Below, piece by piece: positions 8,555 to 16,784 of a DNA stretch of 64,000 nt. The stretch is from Verrucomicrobiia bacterium (GTDB lineage: Bacteria; Verrucomicrobiota; Verrucomicrobiia; Verrucomicrobiales; Akkermansiaceae), in assembly GCA_030432565.1 (NCBI GenBank), contig JAUIGV010000026.1, forward strand, positions 1-64,000, written 5' to 3'. The position numbers and the translations under genes are program-made. Below the pieces are notes generated by a model that was not told the origin of the DNA, ran no database searches, and was given only the letters and a program-made list of their open reading frames with translations. The first letter of the stretch is position 1, and each line of letters starts with the position of its first letter.

Positions 8555-9634
8555 TCACTTCAAGGTTTGATGAAAGCTCTCCCCTTTTTTAAGACTTTCC
8601 ACGAAACCCGCCATCAAATTGGTCGTCGCGTCCACATCCGAATAAGCGGCCATTTCAATCACCGAGTGCATGCAGCGCAGCGGCAGCGAAACCAAGGCGC
8701 TCGGAACACCATCCCGGGACTGGAAAATCGTATCGGTGTCCGTTCCCGTAAACCGGCTCGCAGCCTCGTGTTGAATTTCGACCTTCTTTTTCCTGGCGAC
8801 CTCCAACAAGCGCTTCACCACCAGCGGATGACTCGCGGAACCATGGGTCAGGGTGGGCCCCCCTCCCAAGTTCACCTTCCCATACATCGGAGCACTGAGG
8901 CCCGGAGTATCCGTCGCATGCGTGACATCCGTGCAGAGACAGACGTCCGGCTGGATCCGGTGGGTCGCCATCGCCGCACCAAAGCCTCCGATTTCCTCCT
9001 GCACTGCATTCAAGCAAACCACCGTGAAAGCCGGCTTCTTCTTGGACGAGGCCAACTTTTTCATCACCTGCGCGATCATAAAACCACCAATGCGATTATC
9101 GACCGCCCGACCCACCACGCGGTCCCCGCCCAATTCCGTGGGCCCATCGGCATAGACCGCCGGATGCCCGACCCGCAATCCCAACTTCGCCACTTCTTCC
9201 GGCGAGGACGCCCCCACATCCACCCAGAGTTCGTGAACCTTGGGAGCCTTTTCGCTCCCCAGTGAATCCCGGCGCAGATGAATCGCGGTATTCCCGATAA
9301 TTCCCGGCACGATGCCCTTGTCGCCCATGATTTGGATCCGCCTCCCCCGCCCGGTCGCCGAGTCACTTCCACCCACCCGATCCAGATAGAGAAAACCTTC
9401 ATCAGTAATGTATTTGATCATGTAACCAATCTCATCGGCATGAGCTTCCAACATCACCACTTTGCTGGAAGTTCCCTTTAAGGTCGCCCAGGTCGAGCCA
9501 TAGGCATCGCACTCCACCGAATCGGCAAACTTCCCGACATACTTCGCCCAAACCCTCTGGCCGGGCATTTCAAATCCCGTCGGGCTTGGAGTTTCGAGGA
9601 GATCAAACAAGAAGGATTTTTCCGCTTTCGTCAT
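8555..9634 (-). CDS. M42 family metallo-aminopeptidase
   Basis: Cytoplasmic zinc/cobalt aminopeptidase of the glutamyl aminopeptidase/endoglucanase-like M42 family, 359 residues. Metal and catalytic positions are visible in order: AHADEIGY (about 68-75), VDNRIGG (about 178-184), QEEIGGFG (about 213-220), CTDVTH (about 236-241) and MHSVIE (about 320-325). Members trim peptides, usually as dodecamers. It stands alone on the reverse strand, 49 bp downstream of the Wzz-like start, and may belong to a separate transcript. Confidence 0.93.
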   Translation of the reverse strand: MTKAEKSFLFDLLETPSPTGFEMPGQRVWAKYVGKFADSVECDAYGSTWATLKGTSSKVVMLEAHADEIGYMIKYITDEGFLYLDRVGGSDSATGRGRRIQIMGDKGIVPGIIGNTAIHLRRDSLGSEKAPKVHELWVDVGASSPEEVAKLGLRVGHPAVYADGPTELGGDRVVGRAVDNRIGGFMIAQVMKKLASSKKKPAFTVVCLNAVQEEIGGFGAAMATHRIQPDVCLCTDVTHATDTPGLSAPMYGKVNLGGGPTLTHGSASHPLVVKRLLEVARKKKVEIQHEAASRFTGTDTDTIFQSRDGVPSALVSLPLRCMHSVIEMAAYSDVDATTNLMAGFVESLKKGESFHQTLK

Positions 9635-9793
9635 GCCCCAAGAATGCCCGCGTCACTCGCCCAAGTGAAGTGCCAACTGAAACGATTCGCCTGCCCGCCG
9701 GGTTATTGACCTGAACAGGATTGCCCGATATTGTCCGACGAAAACAACACTTGGTCATGCTGAACAAAAGGTGACCTTCGGAACCTCCGGAAA

Positions 9794-10315
9794 ATGAAAC
9801 TTCTTCTCAGCATTATTATTTTATTCATCGGGTCCATTTCGAGCCACGGAGACGAAGTCAAAAGACCGAACATTGGAGACGTAGTCGTGATTCCCGGGCA
9901 CCCGTCGTGTTCGCTAAAGGTCATCAAAATCTCAGCACCGATTGACTCTGAAGCGGTTTCGGAGGAGCCGGTTTTCCACCGTGAGGTCGAGCTCCTGCTG
10001 AAGAACAATTCGAAACAGCCGATCGTGGTTTCCGGATATGGATCCGACAAGCATCCCCTCATCATTGATCGATTCCAAGTGTGGGATCCGGCCGCTAAGA
10101 AATGGCCTCCTTTGAAGGTGAGAGGAATATGCGGAACCGGCTTGCAAAAGTTTACGATCGCTCCAAAGGGACAGCTTGAATTCACCACAACAATGTCGGC
10201 AAAGCCTGAGGGCAGGAAATTTAGATTCGAGGTCGTAATCACCGACAAGTTCCATCCACAAGGAGCGATTGCCTTTAGCGCAGCCACCGAGCTTCCAAAC
10301 GTCAGGAAAGAATGA
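9794..10315 (+). CDS. Small secreted protein, unknown
   Basis: A 173-residue protein with signal peptide MKLLLSIIILFIGSISSHG. The mature part is beta-rich with a pattern (VEILL...N.S.QPIVVSGYG...FQVWDP) that looks like an immunoglobulin-like fold, but no family is recognised. Its stop overlaps the ATG of the next gene by 4 bp, so the two are translated together. Divergent from the M42 gene, with 159 bp between the starts. Confidence 0.7.
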   Translation: MKLLLSIIILFIGSISSHGDEVKRPNIGDVVVIPGHPSCSLKVIKISAPIDSEAVSEEPVFHREVELLLKNNSKQPIVVSGYGSDKHPLIIDRFQVWDPAAKKWPPLKVRGICGTGLQKFTIAPKGQLEFTTTMSAKPEGRKFRFEVVITDKFHPQGAIAFSAATELPNVRKE

Positions 10316-10692
10316 TCAAAGTCATCACTTCAATCTTTCTGGTTTTTATCTTCTCAACGAGCTGTGGACGGCTCTCGATAAACAAGGGGACCGCCATAAA
10401 ACAACTGGAGTATTCGCTATCGAAATTGAACCTTAAAGAGCCCGGGAGAGACGCAAACCGCAACGTCAAGAATGGCGACATTCGGTTCGCGGCATGCCTG
10501 GGTGAAGCACCGGGCCCATATTTTCCGGCAGTACCGCAAACAAGGTGGCAGGTCATCAGGGACGAGGACGACTACTGGATGATTAAAGGCACGAGCGATG
10601 CGATCGAGTCCAATTACCATGAGGCGCTCATCGAACGGTCTGTGTTATATGCATCCAACTACAACCGACGTCTCCTCAAGTTACGAAAGTAA
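10312..10692 (+). CDS. Small lipoprotein, unknown
   Basis: A 126-residue protein starting MIKVITSIFLVFIFSTSCGR; the STSC lipobox predicts lipidation at Cys18. The mature part contains VPQTRWQVIRDEDDYWMIKG, resembling a small domain that packs around aromatic residues. It is coupled through an ATGA overlap to the secreted protein at 9794. Function unknown. Confidence 0.7.
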   Translation: MIKVITSIFLVFIFSTSCGRLSINKGTAIKQLEYSLSKLNLKEPGRDANRNVKNGDIRFAACLGEAPGPYFPAVPQTRWQVIRDEDDYWMIKGTSDAIESNYHEALIERSVLYASNYNRRLLKLRK

Positions 10693-10815
10693 GAAAGCCA
10701 TCCGTCCCGGCACGACACACCTCCATGCTTGTTTGACCCCGATCGGATTTTCATTTTTGAAAGAATGGGTCTGCCTCCGGGCGGGCCACCCTTTTTGCTG
10801 ACTCTTGGGAGAGAG

Positions 10816-11574
10816 TCACTCCGTCACCGAAGCAGGACCGAAACGGGTGCAGCGCCCCCCGCCCTCAACCAACTCCAAAAGCTGCTCGGGACGACGTCCA
10901 TTGGCGACCAAAACTCCGACTCCGGCCTGGGTGGCATACTTTACCGCCTTTAATTTCGATGCCATCCCGCCGATGGAGAACTTGCCGCTTTCTTTTCGCA
11001 CCAAGCCATCGACCTCGGAGAGGTCTTCGACCTTTCCAATGAGCTGGTTTCCGGCATCCAGAACCCCATCAACTGTGGTGAAGAGAATGAGCTGTTTTGC
11101 CTCCAAAAACTCGGCCACGCGAGCCGAGAGCATATCGTTATCTCCCACCCTGAGTTCTTCGATGGCCACCGAGTCGTTCTCATTGACGATGGGAATAATG
11201 TCTCCCTCTGCGAGAAGCCGGCGCATCGTTGCGGAGATCCGATCGTGGTTTTCCTTCAAATCGGCACCCGTCAAAAGGAGCTGGGCCACATCCAGATCAA
11301 ATTGCTCGAAAAGAGTTTGATATCGCTGCATCAGGCGGGCCTGCCCGATCGCCGCGGCCGCCTGGCGGGTCTCCACGTCATCCGGATAGGAGGTCAGATC
11401 GAGCGAACTCACGCCCGCACCGACCGCCCCGGACGACACCATGACACAAGGGTAGCCCCGCGCCTTGAGACCTGCGACGGCCGTCACCAGACGGACCAGC
11501 GAAGCGCCGTCCAGCGTCCCATTTTCGCGGGTCAAAACTCCCGTGCCGACCTTGATAACAATCAAATCTTTCAT
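10816..11574 (-). CDS. proB: Glutamate 5-kinase, short form without PUA domain
   Basis: First step of proline synthesis, phosphorylating glutamate. The 252-residue protein is an amino-acid kinase fold with the N-terminal VIKVGTGVLT, the glycine-rich MVSSGAVGAG and the IVNENDSVA segment characteristic of ProB. It stops after the kinase domain, whereas the E. coli enzyme (367 residues) carries an added PUA domain. It starts 3 bp after argS, at the end of a ptsN-like/argS/proB group. Other amino-acid kinases are possible but the NENDSVA segment favours ProB. Confidence 0.88.
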   Translation of the reverse strand: MKDLIVIKVGTGVLTRENGTLDGASLVRLVTAVAGLKARGYPCVMVSSGAVGAGVSSLDLTSYPDDVETRQAAAAIGQARLMQRYQTLFEQFDLDVAQLLLTGADLKENHDRISATMRRLLAEGDIIPIVNENDSVAIEELRVGDNDMLSARVAEFLEAKQLILFTTVDGVLDAGNQLIGKVEDLSEVDGLVRKESGKFSIGGMASKLKAVKYATQAGVGVLVANGRRPEQLLELVEGGGRCTRFGPASVTE

Positions 11575-11577
11575 CGT

Positions 11578-13335
11578 TTACATCCTCTCGGGAACCGGAA
11601 TTGCCAACAGGTTTAAACCGTCCTTGAGAACCCTCGAAGTGAGATCGCAGAGTATCAGACGACTCTCACGCGTCTGCCCTTCCGACTTCAGCACCGGACA
11701 GGCTTCAAAAAACGAATGAAAGGCACGGGCCAATTCCAGAAGGTAGGTTGCGAGAAGGTTCGGGCGATAATCCTCAAGAACCTGGTGCACCTGATCGCTG
11801 TAACGGGTCAACATCCGCACGAGATGAATCTCGGCCTTTTCAGTGAGTTGAAGATTGGCCCCCTGCAACTCTACTTCTTCGTCGAGCTTTCTGAAAATCG
11901 AACGGGAACGAACATAGCTGTAGAGCAGGTATGGTGCGGTATCACCTTCAAGTGCCACCATCTTGTCGAGATCGAAGACATAGTCCGACATGCGATGGTG
12001 GGAAAGCTCGGTAAACTTCACGGAATTTACTCCGATCAACTCGGCGAGCGCAGCTTTCTCCTCGGCGGTATCGAGATGGCTCTTTTCGTCCACCACGATC
12101 TGCGCGGCCTTGACAGCATCATTCAGAACATCCTCGAGCTGCGGCAAGTCACCGGCCCGGGTTTTCAACGGCTTCCCGTCTTTGCCAAGGATGGTTCCAA
12201 AGGCAACGTGCACAAGGTTCACCTGGTCATGACCGAGGCGTTTCGAGGCCTCAAAAAGCTGCGCAAAATGCCCCCCTTGCCGGAAATCCACAACATACCA
12301 AATGTGATCGGCTTTCCACTCGTTCACGCGATGTTCCACGGTGGCAAGATCCGTAGTGGCATAATTAAAGGCACCATCACTTTTCCTGATCATCATCGGA
12401 TAATCCTGCCACTCACCGTCACGGTTGATCTTGAACGGATCATTCTTTGGCTTACCCGATTCATTGGAAAAAATACAGATCGCTCCGTCGCTTTCGCGCG
12501 CCAAGCCATCTGCCACCAACTGATCGACCAAGGGAGCCAGAGCATCATTGTAGGCGCTCTCACCCATCCAGTAATCGAAGCTCACATCAAGCCGCTCGTA
12601 AATCTGATCGAGGCCTTTCCGCGAAAGCGCAAGACAACGCTCCCAAATGGCCTTGTTTTCGGCGTCCCCTTGCTGAAGCTTCACCAACTCGGCGCGACAG
12701 GCTTCCTTGACTTCTTCATCCTCCTTCGAAGCATCCGAAGCAGTCCGATAAAGCCTGAGTAATTCCTGAAGCGGCTCGGTCTCAAGCCTGTCTTCATCAA
12801 CACCTTTCTTCCAAGCCCAGGTCACCATCCCAAACTGGGTTCCCCAGTCGCCGATGTGGTTATCTTTAATCACCTTGTGGCCCACTTTTGTAGCAACCCG
12901 GGAAAGACATTCGCCGATAATGGTCGAGCGAATGTGACCAACGTGCATCGGCTTGGCGACATTGGGCGCCGAGAAATCGACCACGATGGTTTTCGGCGAG
13001 TTCACCTGTGAGACGGACAAATCATCCGACTCCCACTGCGCCCGCGCCAGACCGGACCACGCTCCGGGGGTCAAAGTAAAGTTCAAGAAGCCCGGCCCCG
13101 CGATCGAAACCTCGCACAGATCCTCCGCCACGATCCTGCCCGCCAGGTCTTCCGCAAACTCACGCGGATTCTTCCCCAACCCCTTCGCCAACATCATGGC
13201 GACATTGCTCTGAAAATCACCAAAACGAAGATCGGCAGCCTTGGTCACCTGAATCCGGGCAGGATCAGGAATCGCAACTTCAAGCGACTCGAGGGCGGTG
13301 AGAACTTTCTCACGAAGAATTTCGGGAATGGTCAT
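11578..13335 (-). CDS. argS: Arginyl-tRNA synthetase
   Basis: Class I aminoacyl-tRNA synthetase charging tRNA-Arg, 585 residues. It has the ArgS N-terminal domain, the HIGH-type motif in AKPMHVGHIRST (about residues 132-143), a relaxed KMSKS loop (GKPLKTRAGD) and a C-terminal anticodon-binding region ending in the typical LNLLAIPVPERM. It lies between the ptsN-like gene (12 bp upstream) and proB (3 bp downstream), so all three are likely one transcript. Confidence 0.97.
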   Translation of the reverse strand: MTIPEILREKVLTALESLEVAIPDPARIQVTKAADLRFGDFQSNVAMMLAKGLGKNPREFAEDLAGRIVAEDLCEVSIAGPGFLNFTLTPGAWSGLARAQWESDDLSVSQVNSPKTIVVDFSAPNVAKPMHVGHIRSTIIGECLSRVATKVGHKVIKDNHIGDWGTQFGMVTWAWKKGVDEDRLETEPLQELLRLYRTASDASKEDEEVKEACRAELVKLQQGDAENKAIWERCLALSRKGLDQIYERLDVSFDYWMGESAYNDALAPLVDQLVADGLARESDGAICIFSNESGKPKNDPFKINRDGEWQDYPMMIRKSDGAFNYATTDLATVEHRVNEWKADHIWYVVDFRQGGHFAQLFEASKRLGHDQVNLVHVAFGTILGKDGKPLKTRAGDLPQLEDVLNDAVKAAQIVVDEKSHLDTAEEKAALAELIGVNSVKFTELSHHRMSDYVFDLDKMVALEGDTAPYLLYSYVRSRSIFRKLDEEVELQGANLQLTEKAEIHLVRMLTRYSDQVHQVLEDYRPNLLATYLLELARAFHSFFEACPVLKSEGQTRESRLILCDLTSRVLKDGLNLLAIPVPERM

Positions 13336-13347
13336 AACTAAAAAAAT

Positions 13348-13815
13348 TTAGGCGGGAACGGGCGAGTTAAAGATGCGGCAGACTTCATCGGCGGTCGTTG
13401 CTTTTTCGAGCGCACAACGACGGTCCGATTGATTGAACAAGCGAGCCAACTCGGAGAGCAACTGGAGATGCTTCGCGCCCTGCTCCTCGGGAACCAGCAT
13501 CAAGAAGATGAGATGCGAGGGGGCATTGTCCGGGCAATCAAAATCGACTCCCTCGCGGGACCGGCCAAAAACGGCCAATGTCTCCTTCAACCCCTTCACT
13601 CTGGCATGGGGAATGGCCACTCCGGAACCCAGACCGGTGCCAATGTGCGACTCACGCTCGAGAACAGCATTCCCCACACAATAGCAATCGCCGGAGGAAA
13701 CTTTCCCGATTTTGCAAAGGTGCCCGACCATTTCGAGAACGACTTCCTCGTGATCAGTCTCGGTAAGTTCGAGAATGACCGACTCGGGAGTGACCAATTT
13801 TTGAAGAGCTGACAT
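13348..13815 (-). CDS. PTS EIIA domain protein, fructose/nitrogen type
   Basis: A single EIIA domain of 155 residues. The phosphorylatable His sits in VAIPHARVKG (about residue 75), and the family's HLIFLMLVPEEQGAKHLQLLSELARLF segment follows. Such stand-alone EIIA proteins (PtsN type) usually regulate rather than carry sugar. No HPr or EI gene is in the window. First gene of the argS/proB group. Divergent from truA across about 200 bp. Confidence 0.88.
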   Translation of the reverse strand: MSALQKLVTPESVILELTETDHEEVVLEMVGHLCKIGKVSSGDCYCVGNAVLERESHIGTGLGSGVAIPHARVKGLKETLAVFGRSREGVDFDCPDNAPSHLIFLMLVPEEQGAKHLQLLSELARLFNQSDRRCALEKATTADEVCRIFNSPVPA

Positions 13816-14017
13816 AATGAGAATTCCCGCAAGGACGACTCCCGCAAGGCGAACTTGCTAATGGAGCCGCCCTAAAGAAACAAGGGCAAATCCGGTTGAG
13901 CCCACTCCGGGGTTATGGCTTGCGGATCGCCGGGACTTCACATCGTGCCAGACCTCGGCTAAGTTGCCTTCACAGTTCATTTCGCAAGGGCGTATTGAGC
14001 AAAAATCGCACACCGCC

Positions 14018-14764
14018 ATGCATCTCAAACTCACCATCGCATACGACGGCACCCGCTTCGGCGGTTGGCAGATCCAGCCCAATGCCGACACCGTCCAGGA
14101 GCGCATCGAAGGGGCTCTGGCAGAAATAGCCAAAGAGAAAATCCGTCTTCATGGCTCCGGGCGGACCGATGCCGGCGTTCACGCGCTCGGACAAGTCGCA
14201 CATTTCGATGCTCCGGACCACCTAACCATGAATCCTTTTAATTGGGTTCCCGCGCTCAATAGCAAGCTCCCTCCGGAAATCCGGATCATGGAATGCGAGG
14301 AAGTTCCTGATGAATTCCATGCCCGCTTTTCGGCACGCTCAAAAACCTACACCTATCGCCTTTGCCTATCCCCCATCCTTCCTCCCTTTCTGGCAAAACG
14401 CGCCTGGCATCTCCCCAGGCAGCTCAACCCGGTCGACCTTGGGGAAGCGCTTTCATTTTACCAGGGCAGCCACGACTTCCGGGCTTTCGCCGCAAATCGC
14501 GGAAATGAAACGGAAGAGACCGACTACGTCCGCGAGATTACCCGCGCGGATTTCGAACAAATCGATGAAGGCTACCTGATCACGTTCACCGGCAATGGCT
14601 TCCTTTACAAAATGGTCCGCCTCCTTACCGGAGGAGCTGTTCAAGCTGCGCAAGGTTACCTGCGCCAGGATGATCTTTACGATCTCGTCAACTCGCCCAC
14701 CGGTAAAAAATCACCCCTCTGCGCTCCGCCCGACGGGCTCACCCTGCTCTCGGTTGAATACTAA
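14018..14764 (+). CDS. truA: tRNA pseudouridine synthase A
   Basis: Converts uridines 38-40 in tRNA anticodon stems to pseudouridine. The 248-residue protein opens MHLKLTIAYDGTRFGGWQIQ, which sets the start at 14018. The catalytic Asp lies in GSGRTDAGVHALGQV (about residue 51), and FLYKMVRLLTG (about residue 203) matches the C-terminal TruA block. Usual family length. It stands alone between a divergent ptsN-like gene and a downstream membrane protein gene. Confidence 0.96.
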   Translation: MHLKLTIAYDGTRFGGWQIQPNADTVQERIEGALAEIAKEKIRLHGSGRTDAGVHALGQVAHFDAPDHLTMNPFNWVPALNSKLPPEIRIMECEEVPDEFHARFSARSKTYTYRLCLSPILPPFLAKRAWHLPRQLNPVDLGEALSFYQGSHDFRAFAANRGNETEETDYVREITRADFEQIDEGYLITFTGNGFLYKMVRLLTGGAVQAAQGYLRQDDLYDLVNSPTGKKSPLCAPPDGLTLLSVEY

Positions 14765-14822
14765 CTTGCGACTGAAACGATTACCTTGCCAGCACTCCCG
14801 CCATCAGCAAAATTAAACCTAC

Positions 14823-15446
14823 GTGAACGAGCCTCCTGAAAAACCCTGGAAACAAGCTCTCGTGTCGACGGCTCTTGTTCTGGCTGGATCTTTCGCGATC
14901 TTCTTCCCGGCATGGCTCCCCGATAAGCCCAATCTCCCGACCGAAGAGGGTATCGTCGAAGGCCTGCAATTGGTTCTGCTTCTGACAACCTCCGCCTTTT
15001 GGTTTGGAGCTGCTCACCCGGCCGGGAAGGTCGGGCCTTTCTACCAAATCATGGGCGCCATCACACTCGCCTCGGCGCTTGGAGAAGGAGATGGACTGAT
15101 TGAAAAAACCACCCACTTCGCAGTCGAGTGGTTCTTCATTCCGCTCGGAATTTACGCATTCTTCAAATTCAAGAACCACAGGAAACACCTCGGGGCGTTT
15201 ATCGGCGAATTCGTTTCCCGACCGGCTGCGGGATTCTTTGCTTCCGCCTTCATGCTCATCTTTGTGCTGGCCCGCTTTCTTGGCACCTCACTGCTCTGGA
15301 AAGCATCGCTCGGCGACAACTATCACCCGGACGTCCCTCAAACCGTTGAGGCCTACCTTGAGCTCCTTGCCTGTTACCTGCTTCTTATCGGCACCATCGG
15401 ATTGTGTCTCGCTCCGCGATCGCACGACCCCACCGAACTTGATTAG
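14823..15446 (+). CDS. Multi-pass membrane protein, unknown
   Basis: A 207-residue protein starting with GTG, with about six hydrophobic segments (around residues 12-32, 48-64, 72-88, 100-114, 138-160 and 178-198). No known transporter or enzyme motif is seen. The stop TAG directly abuts the ATG of the glycosyltransferase at 15447, so a shared transcript and an envelope role are likely. Confidence 0.7.
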   Translation: MNEPPEKPWKQALVSTALVLAGSFAIFFPAWLPDKPNLPTEEGIVEGLQLVLLLTTSAFWFGAAHPAGKVGPFYQIMGAITLASALGEGDGLIEKTTHFAVEWFFIPLGIYAFFKFKNHRKHLGAFIGEFVSRPAAGFFASAFMLIFVLARFLGTSLLWKASLGDNYHPDVPQTVEAYLELLACYLLLIGTIGLCLAPRSHDPTELD

Positions 15447-16484
15447 ATGGAAGTCCCCCGGCTCATTCTTGGAAATTCGAACAAACGCTTCTCGGGCGTC
15501 ACCTCGACCATGCTCCAGACGCTTCCGGAGGTGCGAAAACTCATGCCGCTGGTCGTCATGGGAAGCCATCACCTTCCATCCGGAACTCCGACCATTCGCT
15601 TCCGGGACCTTGCTTCGCTCAATGACAAGACCCGGATTTTTCACGCTCGCCGAAACGATGAGATGATTCAGGCCCTGGCTGCCCGCAAGCTCGGCGCAAA
15701 GATCAAAATCATCTTCACATCGACCGCCCAGCGCCATCACACCCGCTTCACCCGCTGGCTGATGTCGCAAATGGACGGCATCATCACGACTTGCTCGGCC
15801 GCCAATTCCTACCTCGAAACTCCCGCGGATGTAATCATCCCGCACGGAATCGACCTGGAACGCTACCACCCGCCCAAGGACAAAAAAGAAGCATGGCAAA
15901 CCCTCGGGTTCCCCGGGGAATTTGGGATTGGCATCTTCGGCCGCGTCCGCCCCTCAAAAGGCATCGATGTTCTGGTCGACGCAGTGATTCCTGTTCTGAA
16001 GGAAAACTCCGCACCCACCGTCGTTATCGTGGGCGAAACGACCCCAAAATTTCGCGACTACCAAAAGCAAATCCAGGCCAAGATCGACAAGGCCGGACTT
16101 TCCAGACGGATAATTTTCCACGGAAAACAGCCGGGCAGGGCGCTACCCGGTCTATTTCGAGGGATGTCGATTGTGGCCGCTCTGTCTCGAAACGAAGGCT
16201 TTGGCCTCACCATCCCGGAAGCCATGGCGAGCGGATGTGCGGTGCTGGCATCACACGCCGGAGCCTGGCAGGACATCATCGACGAAGGGCACCATGGTTT
16301 CACCGTTCCGGTCGGATACCCCGAAGCAACACAAGCAGCTCTCAAAAAGCTCCTCGATTCAAACCTTGGGCAAATGGGGAGCGCCGGACGGAAACACGTG
16401 GAGAAAGACTACACGATCCAGCGCGAAGCCAACTCATTGGTGGACTTCTATCAATCGATTCTCCACAAGGGGAGTAATAACTAG
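15447..16484 (+). CDS. Glycosyltransferase family 4, LpcC-like (LPS core)
   Basis: A 345-residue GT-B glycosyltransferase. The N-half has FHARRNDEMIQAL, FTSTAQRHHTRFTRWL and the HGID motif, a pattern I associate with LpcC, the core mannosyltransferase described in rhizobia. The C-half has the retaining GT4 signature NEGFGLTIPEAMASG (E-x7-E type). It probably adds a core sugar to Kdo-lipid A, on the cytoplasmic face. Donor sugar is not determinable. Its last four bases overlap the stop of the reverse entericidin-like gene. Confidence 0.85.
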   Translation: MEVPRLILGNSNKRFSGVTSTMLQTLPEVRKLMPLVVMGSHHLPSGTPTIRFRDLASLNDKTRIFHARRNDEMIQALAARKLGAKIKIIFTSTAQRHHTRFTRWLMSQMDGIITTCSAANSYLETPADVIIPHGIDLERYHPPKDKKEAWQTLGFPGEFGIGIFGRVRPSKGIDVLVDAVIPVLKENSAPTVVIVGETTPKFRDYQKQIQAKIDKAGLSRRIIFHGKQPGRALPGLFRGMSIVAALSRNEGFGLTIPEAMASGCAVLASHAGAWQDIIDEGHHGFTVPVGYPEATQAALKKLLDSNLGQMGSAGRKHVEKDYTIQREANSLVDFYQSILHKGSNN

Positions 16485-16618
16485 CGATTGCCTACCTTTT
16501 GCAGACCGTTTCCGGCTCCCTCAAGATCACGACCAAGACCCTGAACGGTCTGACAGCTGGTGAGGGCGCTGAGGGCAGAGATTGCGAAGCCAAGGGCGAG
16601 GAATTTGAATACTTTCAT
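16481..16618 (-). CDS. Entericidin A/B-family small lipoprotein
   Basis: A 45-residue gene: signal peptide MKVFKFLALGFAISALSAL, lipobox LTSC with Cys22, then CQTVQGLGRDLEGAGNGLQK, closely matching the short mature part of EcnA/EcnB (Thr-Val-Gln-Gly-x-Gly-x-Asp then a Gly-rich helix). EcnA/B form a small membrane lipoprotein pair in enterobacteria; here only one copy is seen. The stop codon shares CTAG with the glycosyltransferase stop. It would be missed by length cut-offs. Confidence 0.82.
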   Translation of the reverse strand: MKVFKFLALGFAISALSALTSCQTVQGLGRDLEGAGNGLQKVGNR

Positions 16619-16784
16619 TATCTTTATTATTAAGATCATCAAACGTTGACAGATTCCGCACCGGATTCAAGTGACCATTTTACCAAATGCACCGGATCCG
16701 CCTTTAACCCTTGAAATAATCAGTGCTTATGAACAATCACCTGACCCGCAGGGATCCCTGCACGACGCGCACTCCAAAAGACTT

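Noticed and set aside
10799-10818. TGACTCT/AGAGTCA hairpin at the proB stop
   Set aside because: A 7-bp perfect stem but without T run on either strand, and the stop codon lies inside it; not called a terminator.
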